A stretch of 64,000 nucleotides of DNA from Calothrix sp. PCC 6303 (GCF_000317435.1 NC_019751.1:3348001-3412000); one strand, 5' to 3'. Numbered from the stretch's first letter, positions 46,246 through 56,970 are shown. Notes: generated by a model from the sequence alone, not told the origin. Translations and numbers: made by a program.

Positions 46246-46361
46246 GAACACAGGGAGCGCAGCAAAGGAGCAGAGGGCAGGGAGCAGGGAGACAAGGGGA
46301 AATAATAAATACTCCCCCATATTCCCCCACTTCCTCACTCCCTCACTCCCCCACCTTCACC

Positions 46362-46838
46362 ATGAATAAATACTCTTGGTTCCAAGCACCAGCAGAAATC
46401 AAACAACTCCTGATTCTCGCTGCCGAAAACTGGCAAAACACAGCCGAATCCGAAAAATACATCAATCAAGCCCTAGCCAAAACCGAAGACTGCACCGATC
46501 TCCTAGTAGCAGCATATAGATACTTCTACTATAAAAACAACTATTCAATGTCCTTAAACATCGCCAACAAAGTAATAAAAAAAATTCAACAATCCGAAAA
46601 ACTACCATTAGATTGGCAACAACTAAAACCAATACTGACATCAGGCAAAGAAAACCCTCAAATTAGATTTTATCTCCACGCCTACGCCGCCGCTGGAATG
46701 AGCCTAGCCAAACTCGGACAACTAGAAAAAGCCACACTTATATGTGCCCAAATCAAAGAAATAGATAACACCAACGAATTTTCCAGCGCCGCAATATTAT
46801 TTGATATACTGACACGTCCACCCGAAGAAGACGAATAA
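46362..46838 (+). CDS. Conserved hypothetical helical-repeat protein
   Basis: The 158-residue product is all-helical, with TPR-like pairs: LLILAAENWQNTAESEKYIN, LLVAAYRYFYYKNNYSMSLN, and AYAAAGMSLAKLGQLEKATL. No signal peptide or catalytic motif. It sits between coxC and two genes of nitrogen-fixation flavour, all on one strand with modest gaps, so a role in oxidase or nitrogenase support is possible. I do not know a named family. Confidence 0.7.
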   Translation: MNKYSWFQAPAEIKQLLILAAENWQNTAESEKYINQALAKTEDCTDLLVAAYRYFYYKNNYSMSLNIANKVIKKIQQSEKLPLDWQQLKPILTSGKENPQIRFYLHAYAAAGMSLAKLGQLEKATLICAQIKEIDNTNEFSSAAILFDILTRPPEEDE

Positions 46839-47021
46839 ACAATCAGAGAAAAATAATGATAAATTAATAATTAAGATAGCATCTTCATAAAATACAAAGA
46901 GAGGTGCAACATGTCTCCTCTCTACATCCCCAAAAATCCTCTTATATTCCTCTCCTCTTTCTTCTCTCTGCGCTCCTCAGCGCTTCCCTTTGCGTCACTC
47001 TGCGTTAAAACTCTTTATTCC

Positions 47022-47606
47022 ATGAAAAACCAAGACTGGATTGTAACCAAGCAAAACTTCCAACCCAGCAACCCAGAACGCGAATGGAATCTCCTCCAAG
47101 AAAACTATCGATTTTACCGTTTCCTCACCGAAATCGAAGACACCCTCAACCAAACCAACCATCTACCCCAAATTCGGCGACTAGTTAGAAAACTGATCCT
47201 CAACTCCTACTGGATTAAAACCAGACATCTAAACGCATCACCAGAAACAGGAACATCAGTCCTCGAACTATACGACGAACTAGGATTTCCCCTCACCGTG
47301 CAAACAGTCACCTTTGCACCAGGAATCAAATCCAACATTCACAACCACGGAACCTGGGCAGTAATCGCTGTACTCCAAGGAAAAGAAAAAAACACAATTT
47401 GGCAGCAAAACCCCAATCAAAAACTCCAAAAAACCGGAGAAATCATCCTCAACCCTGGAGACATCATCAGTTTGACACCTGAGGCTATCCACAGCATCGA
47501 AGCAATTGGTGACGAACCAACAGTAACCTTCAACATTTACGGTGAAACAAATCCTAGCCAAAGATTTGAATTTGACCTCGAAACCAACACCACCAAACAC
47601 TTTTAA
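47022..47606 (+). CDS. Cupin-domain protein (cysteine dioxygenase-like fold)
   Basis: The start is set at ATG 47022 (MKNQDWIVTKQNF) because the 110 bases before it are a CTCTGCGCTCC/GCGTCACTCTGCG filler repeat, although the frame is open from 46911. The cupin core shows TFAPGIKSNIHNHGTWAVIA, with two metal-binding His, and GEIILNPGDIISLTPEAIHSIE with the third. The HNHGTW motif resembles cysteine dioxygenase-type cupins, but the typical Cys-Tyr crosslink cannot be confirmed. It stands 12 bases before the NifO-like gene, so they are probably co-transcribed. Confidence 0.82.
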   Translation: MKNQDWIVTKQNFQPSNPEREWNLLQENYRFYRFLTEIEDTLNQTNHLPQIRRLVRKLILNSYWIKTRHLNASPETGTSVLELYDELGFPLTVQTVTFAPGIKSNIHNHGTWAVIAVLQGKEKNTIWQQNPNQKLQKTGEIILNPGDIISLTPEAIHSIEAIGDEPTVTFNIYGETNPSQRFEFDLETNTTKHF

Positions 47607-47618
47607 GGAATAATCACC

Positions 47619-48092
47619 ATGGCAAGAGTAATTTTTTATGAAAAACCTGGTTGTCGCGGCAATGCCAAACAAAAAATACTATTAGCAACAGCAGGTCATG
47701 ACGTTATAGCTTACAGCTTACTATCAGAAGCCTGGACAGCAGAAAAACTTCGTTCCTTCTTTGGTTCCCTACCAGTTTCCGAATGGTTTAATAAATCCGC
47801 ATCCAAAATAAAATCTGGGGAAATCGTTCCCGAAACAATCGATGCTGACACAGCTTTAGTATTGATGTTGCAAGATCCTTTATTGATTCGTCGCCCCTTA
47901 ATCCAAGTAGGCGATCGCCGTGAGGTAGGATTTGATGTAGAGAGTCTTGATGCTTGGATCGGTTTAAAACCAGTGGATGAATCTCAAGCTGCAATCGCCG
48001 CAGAATTACTCACCCAAAACTTACAAGGTTGTTCACACAATCACGAACATCAACATGAACACCACCACGAGGGTGGAAAATGTAAGCATTAG
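47619..48092 (+). CDS. Nitrogenase-associated ArsC/Spx-like protein (NifO type)
   Basis: The 157-residue protein has the ArsC-like thioredoxin fold: VIFYEKPGCRGNAKQKILL with a single Cys in place of the usual C-x-x-C, PVSEWFNKSASKIKSGEI, and DPLLIRRPLIQVGDRREVGF, typical of nitrogenase-associated proteins. The C-terminus CSHNHEHQHEHHHEGG is strongly His-rich and ends GKCKH, a likely metal-storage or chaperone tail. It is the last gene of the cox-hypothetical-cupin set. This supports a diazotrophic host. The precise role of NifO is poorly defined even in studied species. Confidence 0.87.
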   Translation: MARVIFYEKPGCRGNAKQKILLATAGHDVIAYSLLSEAWTAEKLRSFFGSLPVSEWFNKSASKIKSGEIVPETIDADTALVLMLQDPLLIRRPLIQVGDRREVGFDVESLDAWIGLKPVDESQAAIAAELLTQNLQGCSHNHEHQHEHHHEGGKCKH

Positions 48093-48127
48093 GGATTTAG
48101 TAATTTATTGCTCACCATACACCAACC

Positions 48128-48149
48128 TAAGCCCGCACAAGTGGGCTTA
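48128..48149. terminator. Hairpin between convergent genes
   Basis: TAAGCCC-GCACAAGT-GGGCTTA is a perfect 7-bp stem between the NifO-like stop (48092) and the end of the minus-strand GT4 gene (48195). There is no long T-run, so strength is uncertain, but position suggests a two-way terminator. Confidence 0.5.
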
Positions 48150-48194
48150 GTCTAATATCGTTTACGCTCATCCCAAGGGGTTAACGAGGTTTAA

Positions 48195-49307
48195 CTACAC
48201 ACTCAACTTCGACGCACTTACCCTATTAACCAATGACACTCCATTGGATCTCTTAAGTAAATCACAATAAACATCCAATGTTTCATCACTTACCCTCATC
48301 ACACTGAACCTTTCTAGATTTTGTTTTGCTCGGTGTTTCCATTCTCCCAATTCTTCTGGATTACTCAACAACCTTGACATAGCCTTTGCCAAAACCTCGC
48401 TATCCTTCGCTGGTACCAAAACACCAGCCTGCCGATTATCCAAAGTCTCAGGAATACCATCGACATCACTAGCAATAATCGCACAACCTGCCTCCCTTGC
48501 CTCCGTCAGCACCAACCCAAAAGATTCACAATGGGAAGCCAAAACAAAAACATCAGATGACAGCATATAACGCTGTGGCTCCGTCTGAAACCCTTCAAAA
48601 TGAATCCGATTTGCAAAAGGTGTTTTTTGAGCTATTTCCTCAAAATCTAAACGTTCCGGACCATCTCCCACTAAATAAAGATGTGCTTCGGGAAAATCAT
48701 CACCAATTTTAACAAACGCTTCAATTAACTCCACAATCCCTTTACGGCTATACATCCCGGCAACAGTGGTAATAGCTGGACGCTTTAAAGAAACTGGTTC
48801 ACAATCACGAATATCACAACGACGAGGACTATCCAAAGTCCCATTAGCGACTACCCGTAACTTCTCTCTGGGTATCCCACGTCGCACCATCGAATTTGCA
48901 ACAGCAGCACTGACTGCAATCACCCTATCTGCCAATCCCATCAAAACTGCACTACGCTGAAACTCATTGTGTACAGTAGAAACTAAACCATATTCAGAAC
49001 TTGTCCGAAAAATTCCTGCCAGTATAACTCCTGTCATCATATGTGCATGGACAATATCGGGTTGAAATTCGTGTATTATCCTTCGATAACGTCCAACAGC
49101 CTTCAGCATATTCAGTGGCATTCTCGATTGATCTAATGGAAAGTGTTGAATACCATACCTTGCTAGTAATTTTTCATATCCTCCCCCAGCCGATGCAACC
49201 GCAACATTATGACCGCTTTTTGCTTGCAAACAAGCTATATCCATTGCCACATTGACAATTCCGTTACCAATTTCTTGGATATGGTTAGTTAGGTGTAGTA
49301 CGCGCAT
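48195..49307 (-). CDS. GT4 family glycosyltransferase
   Basis: The 370-residue product is a complete GT-B enzyme: N-terminal LTNHIQEIGNGIVNVAMDIA and VHAHMMTGVILAG, C-terminal TVAGMYSRKGIVELIEAF, then ASHCESFGLVLTEAREAGCA (20) with the E-x7-E motif, and IASDVDGIPE. Such enzymes build lipopolysaccharide, exopolysaccharide or glycolipids on the cytoplasmic face. The PIG-L deacetylase gene lies 220 bases upstream on the same strand, so both may serve one glycoconjugate pathway (inference). Separate from the large locus at 12-25 kb. Confidence 0.9.
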   Translation of the reverse strand: MRVLHLTNHIQEIGNGIVNVAMDIACLQAKSGHNVAVASAGGGYEKLLARYGIQHFPLDQSRMPLNMLKAVGRYRRIIHEFQPDIVHAHMMTGVILAGIFRTSSEYGLVSTVHNEFQRSAVLMGLADRVIAVSAAVANSMVRRGIPREKLRVVANGTLDSPRRCDIRDCEPVSLKRPAITTVAGMYSRKGIVELIEAFVKIGDDFPEAHLYLVGDGPERLDFEEIAQKTPFANRIHFEGFQTEPQRYMLSSDVFVLASHCESFGLVLTEAREAGCAIIASDVDGIPETLDNRQAGVLVPAKDSEVLAKAMSRLLSNPEELGEWKHRAKQNLERFSVMRVSDETLDVYCDLLKRSNGVSLVNRVSASKLSV

Positions 49308-49527
49308 TTGTGTTTCCTATTAAAAGTATGAATAATTTTAGGTATGACTAAACTTTGACTCTCATCAAGCAGAGTTTGAAGGAGATATATTTGGATTAAT
49401 TCTGAATACTTGAAATTAAAAACTATTGGTAAACACAGCCACAGCAGCACACAAAAAACAGAATTTGTCCAATTACCACACTGTAGAGAGGTTTTGGTAT
49501 GAGGTTTCTCTTTGTAATCAATCCAAG

Positions 49528-50307
49528 CTAGGATCTAAAGAATATTTCATTTGTCCCCAAGAACCGTTTAATAAAATTATGGGGTAAACTATCAATCTGA
49601 GAACAGTATGAATTGATTGCTCTATTCTTTTTATCTTGAACAGATGTAATTGATAAACTGTAGGCTGCCTTAATATCCTGTAATTTGATCAAAATAAATA
49701 GTGGCGCTCTCCACAATAACCAGATAGGATATTCTAAAAACTCAACTTTATTGCCTACTTTCGTTACTGCTTCCTTGACTAATTCATAGGTAGCCTCATG
49801 ATCACGATGACAGTCTTTGCGGTGAGGTACATAAACCTCCTCCGGTTGATGCCTTTCAAGTAGCATAGCTATCTGTTCAATAGTTTGTTGTCTGTCGTTA
49901 TTTTCTAGATAGGGTAAAGTCCCATCTGGCTTTTCCATAAAGTAAATTTCTGAAGATTCCACACCCAAAATACTTAATGCAGTTAATGCCTCTTCTTTAC
50001 GAATTTCAGCAATTGTCTTTTGGGAAGCAGGATTGGCAACACCTCCACCTTGCCCATCTGTGATGAACACCACAACCACTGGTATACCTTGTTCTCGTTT
50101 TAGGGCAATAATTCCACCACAACCGAAGGTTTCATCATCTTGGTGAGGAGAAAATACCATCGCTGATTTTTGACTCAATGCCAGCGGCTGACTGCCATTA
50201 TGTAAAATCCATTCAAATATTAAGCTGGAATGTAGATGTTGCATACCTTCAAGCCAACTGCTGGGAATTAATTGTTGGAAGTATTTTAAAATTTTTTTGA
50301 TATTCAT
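49528..50307 (-). CDS. PIG-L/LmbE family deacetylase
   Basis: The 259-residue protein shows the zinc motif MVFSPHQDDETFGCGG (His-x-Asp-Asp) and the partner motif VPHRKDCHRDHEATYELV with the third ligand His. The family removes N-acetyl groups from sugars such as GlcNAc-inositol or GlcNAc-lipids. No signal peptide; cytosolic. It is next to a GT4 gene on the same strand, which fits modification of an N-acetylhexosamine in a surface glycan (inference). Confidence 0.87.
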   Translation of the reverse strand: MNIKKILKYFQQLIPSSWLEGMQHLHSSLIFEWILHNGSQPLALSQKSAMVFSPHQDDETFGCGGIIALKREQGIPVVVVFITDGQGGGVANPASQKTIAEIRKEEALTALSILGVESSEIYFMEKPDGTLPYLENNDRQQTIEQIAMLLERHQPEEVYVPHRKDCHRDHEATYELVKEAVTKVGNKVEFLEYPIWLLWRAPLFILIKLQDIKAAYSLSITSVQDKKNRAINSYCSQIDSLPHNFIKRFLGTNEIFFRS

Positions 50308-51122
50308 AGAGATTCCAATAGCACTTTAGTAGTTCTGTCAATTTTGAATCAAGGGGAGGAAAAATAGAAATGAAATGCGGTAGACCACTTAGGTGGCATT
50401 TGTAAAATAAAAATTAAGTATGCTGTGTTATGACTACGTAATAATTTAGGTTTTTGAGTCAACGGGAATTTATCGTAAGGCAGCGGCTAGTTGGTACCTT
50501 ACGACACACTTGTATTGTTAATCAAAATCACTACAGTACAGTCGTGGGTTTTACACAACGGAACCCTAAAGGTAGAGGCAGTTACCATGAAAAAAATTTT
50601 CATCCTCCTAGTCTGCAAGCGGTTTTACCCTACTAGCTACTCAATAGTTACTGCTAACTATCTCACCTATTTCTGGTATTTACTACATATGTAGCTTAAC
50701 ATTCATTAGTGATTTTACGTATAAAACACGATGATTTCACACTATTTTCACAGAAATAACATAGATAGAGTAGCTCCTAATTACTAAGAGTTTATACTGA
50801 ATCATCTTTCCAAAATAAAGGATAAGCCATCTCAAAATAAATAGCAAGTTTTTATACCAGAATTTTATATAGTTAGCCAAAAAATAATTTTGCTCGAAAC
50901 AAAAAATATATCCTAAAGCTTATTCAATAGACCTTTGAGGACTCAATGCAAATATAAAAGTTTTGGTAAAGACATTACTAGATGATGTCTAGAATACAAA
51001 TTATATAGAAGGTATAAATGTCTAAAATTGTATTGATTAGAAATAAATAACTAGTAGTTAAATGTGTGATAAGTAACAATGTATAGACCCCCGACTTTAT
51101 CTAGGAGTCGGGGAAGTGATTT
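50308..51122. other. AT-rich intergenic region
   Basis: No gene believed; overlapping plus ORFs at 50454-50694 are short and featureless. Only the hairpin near the hemB end (51091-51115) stands out. Confidence 0.4.
51090..51115 (-). terminator. Probable hemB terminator hairpin
   Basis: CCCCGACT-TTATCTAGG-AGTCGGGG forms an 8-bp GC-rich stem just beyond the hemB stop codon. The following bases on the minus strand lack a strong T-run, so Rho-independent action is uncertain. Confidence 0.5.
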
Positions 51123-52106
51123 TTATGACTTTAACCACCGTGCTGCATCTTTAGCATGGTAGGTCAAAATCATATCAGCGCCAGCCCGCTTAAACCCAGT
51201 CAAAGTCTCCAATACTATGCGTTCTTCGTCAACCCAACCATTAAGTGCGGCTGCTTTGACCATAGAATATTCGCCTGACACATTATATGCCGCCACTGGA
51301 ACGTTACTTGCTTCCTTGACGCGCCAAATTACGTCCATATAAGCCAATGCTGGTTTTACCATCAGCATATCTGCACCTTCGGCTAAATCTAATTCAATTT
51401 CCTTGATGGCTTCGCGGGTATTACCAGGATCCATTTGGTAAGTTCTTCTGTCTCCAAATTGCGGTGTGGATTCAGCGGCATCCCGAAATGGTCCATAATA
51501 GGCTGATGCATATTTTGCTGCGTATGACAAGATAGGAATATCTTGGAAACCAGCCCCATCTAAACCACTACGAATTGCTTGCACGAAACCATCCATCATT
51601 CCTGATGGGGCAATGATATCTACACCTGCTTGGGCTTGGGATATAGCGGTTTTCTTTAGTAATTCTAAGGTTGGATCATTTAAAACTCTGCCAGTTAAAT
51701 CGCCCAATTCCAAGTATCCACAGTGCCCATGGCTTGTATACTCACATAAACAAGTATCAGCAATCACAATTAAATCGGGAACTGCATTTTTGACTGCGGT
51801 TGCGGCTTTTTGAACAATTCCGCAATCATGCCAAGCACCTGTAGCATCGACATCTTTATCAGCCGGAATTCCAAACAAAATAATTGCCGGAATTCCTAAG
51901 TCGTAAACTTCTTTCGCTTCTTCAACTATTTTGTCAACAGAAAGTTGATAAACTCCGGGCATTGATTTGACTTCGTTTGCTATTCCTTCGCCCGGTACGG
52001 CAAATAGTGGATAAATTAAATCGTTTGTTGTCAAAACATTTTCACGTACCATCCGGCGAAGTTGAGGATGGGTACGTAAACGACGAGGACGATGAGTAGG
52101 AAACAT
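51123..52106 (-). CDS. hemB: Porphobilinogen synthase (delta-aminolevulinate dehydratase)
   Basis: The 327-residue product condenses two 5-aminolevulinate molecules into porphobilinogen, the second step of haem and chlorophyll synthesis. It has the metal-site segment [16 protein letters not shown] with three Cys as in zinc-type enzymes, [28 protein letters not shown] with one active Lys, and [15 protein letters not shown] with the Schiff-base Lys. The length is normal. The start ATG at 52106 ([20 protein letters not shown]) is canonical. It appears to be a single gene with its own promoter. Confidence 0.97.
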   Translation of the reverse strand: MFPTHRPRRLRTHPQLRRMVRENVLTTNDLIYPLFAVPGEGIANEVKSMPGVYQLSVDKIVEEAKEVYDLGIPAIILFGIPADKDVDATGAWHDCGIVQKAATAVKNAVPDLIVIADTCLCEYTSHGHCGYLELGDLTGRVLNDPTLELLKKTAISQAQAGVDIIAPSGMMDGFVQAIRSGLDGAGFQDIPILSYAAKYASAYYGPFRDAAESTPQFGDRRTYQMDPGNTREAIKEIELDLAEGADMLMVKPALAYMDVIWRVKEASNVPVAAYNVSGEYSMVKAAALNGWVDEERIVLETLTGFKRAGADMILTYHAKDAARWLKS

Positions 52107-52656
52107 AAAGTTTTATAAATTCAAAAATGCAAATGGACACAACACAAAGCGTCACAGAAGTAGGTAAAAATTAAGCTTGCCTCAGCCAGACTACAAGCAG
52201 CGCTTAACTGTCCGTTGCCCTACTACTATTTAGTGTTGTGGGGCAATTTTGTATTTTACAGCTTTGGAAGCAAAGATTTATCGGAAGATGACATTAAGAA
52301 TATTAAACAATGTCTGTAGCTTCTCAATTAATGAAATAAAAAATCAAATCAGGAGGGATCATCTGGGGTAATTTATCACTTTTTTCAGAGTTTATTACCC
52401 GCGATGAATGATAATGATTATTATTATTTAAAATTTGCTCCCATCGGAATTTTGGCGGTAGTTAAAAGTTAGATGGCTTTGAAACAGAAGTATTCTATTT
52501 GCCATATAACTTAGATGATAAATGATGAGAAATGACGGTGAATCGGGTTACAGTTGATTGCTAATCGGGAATATGACTATTTTATCCAAATAAAGTTTAC
52601 ATAATTACCCCGGTGATGTGAGACAGAATGAAGCGAAGTTTTTCAGAGGTTTCACC
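52107..52656. other. Intergenic region upstream of hemB
   Basis: No gene is visible in these 550 bases between two minus-strand genes. The hemB promoter should lie in the first 150 bases, but no clear -35/-10 pair can be chosen. Confidence 0.35.
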
Positions 52657-52998
52657 TTACAATGGGCGAAAAATGAATGGATAACGAAATGGTTTTTCGG
52701 TATCACTAAGAACATGAAAAAGTGCTAATAGAGTTAGCCCCCAATGTAATAGGAAACCAAGTCCGGCAAGTGGCACAAGCAATCCAAGAGTCACCCAAAT
52801 TAATACACTCAAAATTATGCCGTAAACCCAAACATTCAGGTGAAAATTGATTGATTCTTGGGCGTTTGCCTTTACGACTGGATCATCAGATGTAAAAAAG
52901 ATAAAAATGGGGATGCCAACAGAAACGAAAAGAGTACTTAAAAAGATCGAACCATGACACAGTGCTGACAATAATTTACGTTTATCCTTGTCGTACAT
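52657..52998 (-). CDS. DUF4870 domain-containing small membrane protein
   Basis: The 113-residue product has three hydrophobic helices and the DUF4870 pattern: LSALCHGSIFLSTLFVSVGI, then VVKANAQESINFHLNVWVYG with the conserved Q-x-x-N-F-x-x, and a last helix ending near PFRYPFIFRPL. Family members are integral membrane proteins of unknown role. It is divergent from prfC across a 132-base gap. Confidence 0.85.
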   Translation of the reverse strand: MYDKDKRKLLSALCHGSIFLSTLFVSVGIPIFIFFTSDDPVVKANAQESINFHLNVWVYGIILSVLIWVTLGLLVPLAGLGFLLHWGLTLLALFHVLSDTEKPFRYPFIFRPL

Positions 52999-53130
52999 TG
53001 TTGTCTTCCTTCTGAATTAGATTTTATTGCTATAAAAACCCTATCATGACCCTTGTTGCCTTAAGATTAAAAGTCCTACCTAAGTTGGAAAAAATTAAGT
53101 TAAGTTAGTTAACAGCAAGCAAATACATTT

Positions 53131-54756
53131 ATGTCAACTGAACTAGAGATAGAGATTGGTCAGGCGGTGGAAAAGCGGCGCAATTTTGCGATTATTTCCC
53201 ACCCTGATGCGGGGAAAACAACATTAACCGAAAAACTTCTATTATATGGAGGTGCGATTCACGAAGCTGGGGCTGTAAAGGCAAGAAGGGCACAAAAGAA
53301 AGCGACTTCTGACTGGATGGCAATGGAACAGCAACGGGGAATTTCCATTACTTCGACTGTGTTGCAGTTTGAGTATAAAGAGTGCCAAATCAATTTATTG
53401 GATACACCTGGGCACCAAGATTTTAGTGAAGATACTTATCGAACATTGGCTGCTGCCGATAATGCGGTGATGCTAATTGATACTGCAAAGGGTTTGGAAC
53501 CCCAAACGCGGAAGTTATTTGAGGTGTGTAAGTTGCGGGGGATTCCCATTTTCACCTTTATCAATAAATTAGATCGTCCAGGGCGTGAACCGCTAGAATT
53601 GTTGGATGAAATTGAACAGGAGTTGGGTTTACAGACATATGCTGTAAACTGGCCCATAGGGATGGGAGATAGATTTAAGGGTGTTTATGATCGCCATCAA
53701 CAACAAATCCACTTATTTGAGCGTAGCGCTCATGGTAGTAAGGAAGCTGTGAATACGGTGGTGGATTTGGGAGATGCCGGAATTGAACAGCTTTTGGATG
53801 AGGATCTTTATTTTCAACTAAAAAATGACCTGGAACTGTTGGAAGGTGCTGGGGGAGATTTAGATTTGGACTTGGTACATGCAGGGAAAATGACTCCTGT
53901 GTTTTTTGGTAGTGCCATGACGAATTTTGGTGTGGAGTTATTTCTACGCTACTTTTTGGATTATGCACTTAAACCTGGTACCCACCGCAGCACCGTGGGA
54001 GAGGTTGCCCCTACATACCCGGAGTTTTCGGGGTTTGTGTTTAAGTTGCAGGCAAATATGGATCCGAAGCACCGAGATCGAGTGGCTTTTATCCGTGTTT
54101 GTACGGGTAAATTTGAAAAAGATATGACTGTAAATCATGCCCGTACTGGAAAAGCTGTGCGGTTATCAAGACCCCAAAAGTTGTTTGCTCAAGAACGGGA
54201 ATCTATTGATGAAGCATACGCAGGGGATGTAATTGGTTTAAATAATCCGGGGGTGTTTGCCATTGGGGATACGATTTACACCGGGCAAAAATTGGAGTAT
54301 GAAGGGATACCTTACTTTTCTCCAGAATTATTTGCAACGTTGAGAAATCCTAATCCTTCCAAATTCAAGCAGTTCCAAAAAGGTGTTTCGGAGTTGCGGG
54401 AAGAAGGTGCAGTGCAAATTATGTACTCGGTGGATGAAGCTAAACGAGAGCCGATTTTGGCAGCAGTGGGACAATTACAATTTGAGGTGGTGCAATTTCG
54501 CTTACAAAACGAGTATGGTGTAGAAACAATTTTGGACATCTTGCCCTACACTGTGGCTAGATGGGTGGATGGTGGTTGGGAAGTGTTGGAAAAAATCGGT
54601 CGCTTATTCAACACTACCACTGTTAAAGATAGTCTGGGTAGACCTGTTTTGTTATTCCGTAACGAATGGAATACCCACCAACTGATACAGGATCATCCTA
54701 GTTTAAAATTGAGCGCGATCGCACCCGTGTTATCGGCACCGCAAACCGTGGAATAA
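53131..54756 (+). CDS. prfC: Peptide chain release factor 3
   Basis: The 541-residue translation GTPase carries G1 ([20 protein letters not shown]), G2 region ([12 protein letters not shown]), G3 ([18 protein letters not shown]) and G4 ([20 protein letters not shown]). The SEDTYRTL and [12 protein letters not shown] forms separate RF3 from EF-G and LepA. It recycles RF1/RF2 from ribosomes after peptide release. Length and ends are normal. The M48-like gene follows by 48 bases, with a GTTAACTGTTAACT repeat in between, and may be co-transcribed. Confidence 0.96.
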   Translation: MSTELEIEIGQAVEKRRNFAIISHPDAGKTTLTEKLLLYGGAIHEAGAVKARRAQKKATSDWMAMEQQRGISITSTVLQFEYKECQINLLDTPGHQDFSEDTYRTLAAADNAVMLIDTAKGLEPQTRKLFEVCKLRGIPIFTFINKLDRPGREPLELLDEIEQELGLQTYAVNWPIGMGDRFKGVYDRHQQQIHLFERSAHGSKEAVNTVVDLGDAGIEQLLDEDLYFQLKNDLELLEGAGGDLDLDLVHAGKMTPVFFGSAMTNFGVELFLRYFLDYALKPGTHRSTVGEVAPTYPEFSGFVFKLQANMDPKHRDRVAFIRVCTGKFEKDMTVNHARTGKAVRLSRPQKLFAQERESIDEAYAGDVIGLNNPGVFAIGDTIYTGQKLEYEGIPYFSPELFATLRNPNPSKFKQFQKGVSELREEGAVQIMYSVDEAKREPILAAVGQLQFEVVQFRLQNEYGVETILDILPYTVARWVDGGWEVLEKIGRLFNTTTVKDSLGRPVLLFRNEWNTHQLIQDHPSLKLSAIAPVLSAPQTVE

Positions 54757-54804
54757 AGATTTAGCTGCACTGATAACTGTTAACTGTTAACTAATAACTG
54801 ATTT

Positions 54805-56970
54805 ATGTCAGAACCTTCTCTAGAGTCTGGTTTAGCTGCTTTGAAGGAAGGAGATTACCAAACAGCAAAAACAATTTTGGCAGTTGTCGCTAAGACAGCT
54901 AATAAATCTTGGGCTACATTACAAGCACAAATTGGCTTAGTTGTAGCCCATAGCCATAGTGGTGAAATTGATAGCGCGATCGCATTATGCGAAATCCTGA
55001 GTCATAGCAACCATCCTCAGGTTAAACCCTGGGCAGTGCGATCGCTGGCTGAGTTAAAGAAACATAATATTTCTAGGGATAATTCCCACAACACAGGTTT
55101 TGTTCCTTTTGATGACGGGGAAGTATATTTACCTCCCCAGTTTGATTTACCTCCACTTCCCCAACTCACACCACCACTTCCCCCACCACTACCCCCTGCA
55201 AGGGGACAAATTTTTGAAGTAAATACTCCCAGCAAACCCCAAACTATGTTTTGGAAGCAAACTGGTAGGGCAAAAGTATGGGAAGCTTTACCAAAGGTAA
55301 ATTTAATTCCTTTGTGGTTGTTGAGTGGAGGGACTTTTGTTGCTTTATTTTGGGTAGCGCGGGAAATAGTTAATTTCATCACAGCAAGCATCAATAATAT
55401 TTTAGTTTGGTTGCCGTTTCTTGAACCTATTCAATTTCTCTATCAAAACCCCACATCATTTCTGTTATTTACCTTCTTCGTGATAACTGCTTTGTCACCC
55501 TGGTTACTAGATTGGTGGTTGCAAGAATTTTATGGATTGCGAAACCTGGAAAAATCAACTTTGGAAAATTATTCACCAGAGTCAATCAGAGTCATTCAGC
55601 GTTACTCCCAAAAAAAAGGTTTAAATTTTCCCCAACTACGGATTTTATCAATTTCCGCACCCATCGCATTTAGCTACGGAAACTTACCCCGCACCACCCG
55701 TTTAGTTGTGAGTCAAGGTTTATTAGAACAACTTAGCGATGAGGAAATTGCCACAATTTATACTGGAGAATTGGCACATGTCACCCATTGGAATCATGTA
55801 GTTATGTCCTCGGTATTATCAATTACATTACCGATTTACAAACTGTATAAACAAGTTTCCCTATGGGGAGACAGAATTGAAAACAATTTTATTAAATTCA
55901 TTTTTATTGCCCTATCCAGTATTAACTATATAGGTTGGTGTTTATTAACAGGGACAGCAATATTATTATCCAAAATTCGCCCCTACTACAGCGATCGCTT
56001 TATTTGTGATTTTACAGGTAATCCCAACGCCCTCAGCCGTGCCTTACTCAAACTTACCATGGGTATTGCCGACGAAATCCACAAACAAGAACAAACCCCC
56101 TGGCAATTGGAAAGTTTAAATATCTGCCTCCCAGTTAGTTTCCAACAATCCATCACCCTTGGTAGCCTTGCCCCCAACGTCAGCTTAGAATCATTATTAA
56201 TGTGGGATTATCTCAATCCCTATCGCTTCTGGTTCACCATAAATAATACTCACCCGTTAATAGGCGATCGCATTCAGCGTTTGTGCCACATTTGTCGTCG
56301 ATGGAGATTAGAAACCCAACTAAATATCGAAACTTCCCTGTCAATCCCAGTTCGCAAGCAGTCATTTTACCTGCAAATTGCCCCATTCTTGGGTTTTCCC
56401 TGCGGTATCCTCGCAGCTATTTTAATTAACTTAGGTTGGCAAATTGCCTTTGCCCTCAAAATTATCAACCTCAAATGGATCTATGATGATAGTGGTTTTA
56501 TCTTTGGTTGTTCCCTAATTGGTTTGAGTATTGGTATTTTAGTCAGAATCAACTCGCTTTTTCCCCAACTCAAATCCCATAACCTGCAAACCAACGAACA
56601 TCTCCCCATCCTCCTCAACAACCCCGCAGCCATTCCCCATGACAGTACAGGTGTCCGAATTATAGGTAAACTCATCGGTTGCCGTGGTGTTACTAACAGC
56701 CTCGGACAAGACTTAATTTTACAAACCAATACCGCCTTAATCAAACTGCATCACACATCATGGATGGGTCAATCTGTCAACCCCCAAGATGTAATTGGAC
56801 GGCAAGTGACAGTTACAGGATGGTTGCGACGAGGTGCCACACCTTGGTTAGATATGGAATCCTTAGAAACCCAAAGTGGGAAAACCATTATTAGTATGCA
56901 CCAAGTGTGGTCTATGGTGATAGCGATCGCATGTGAAGCCTGGGGGGCTTATATACTGCTTAAAGGTTAA
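54805..56970 (+). CDS. M48-like membrane protein lacking zinc ligands, with TPR-like N-terminus
   Basis: Residues 1-90 form TPR-like helices (GLAALKEGDYQTAKTILAVV). A proline-rich linker (about 115-135: LPPLPQLTPPLPPPLPP) leads to four or more membrane segments and an M48/HtpX-like domain (residues about 255-430). Where the peptidase has H-E-x-x-H, this protein has Gly321-Glu-Leu-Ala-His325 (YTGELAHVTHW), and the third-ligand position before YYSDRFICDF is Pro instead of Glu. So proteolysis is unlikely. The C-terminal 130 residues form another domain (GVRIIGKLIGCRGVTNSLGQ; VIGRQVTVTGWLRRGATPWL). The protein may be a membrane pseudoprotease with a regulatory role (inference). Confidence 0.8.
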   Translation: MSEPSLESGLAALKEGDYQTAKTILAVVAKTANKSWATLQAQIGLVVAHSHSGEIDSAIALCEILSHSNHPQVKPWAVRSLAELKKHNISRDNSHNTGFVPFDDGEVYLPPQFDLPPLPQLTPPLPPPLPPARGQIFEVNTPSKPQTMFWKQTGRAKVWEALPKVNLIPLWLLSGGTFVALFWVAREIVNFITASINNILVWLPFLEPIQFLYQNPTSFLLFTFFVITALSPWLLDWWLQEFYGLRNLEKSTLENYSPESIRVIQRYSQKKGLNFPQLRILSISAPIAFSYGNLPRTTRLVVSQGLLEQLSDEEIATIYTGELAHVTHWNHVVMSSVLSITLPIYKLYKQVSLWGDRIENNFIKFIFIALSSINYIGWCLLTGTAILLSKIRPYYSDRFICDFTGNPNALSRALLKLTMGIADEIHKQEQTPWQLESLNICLPVSFQQSITLGSLAPNVSLESLLMWDYLNPYRFWFTINNTHPLIGDRIQRLCHICRRWRLETQLNIETSLSIPVRKQSFYLQIAPFLGFPCGILAAILINLGWQIAFALKIINLKWIYDDSGFIFGCSLIGLSIGILVRINSLFPQLKSHNLQTNEHLPILLNNPAAIPHDSTGVRIIGKLIGCRGVTNSLGQDLILQTNTALIKLHHTSWMGQSVNPQDVIGRQVTVTGWLRRGATPWLDMESLETQSGKTIISMHQVWSMVIAIACEAWGAYILLKG

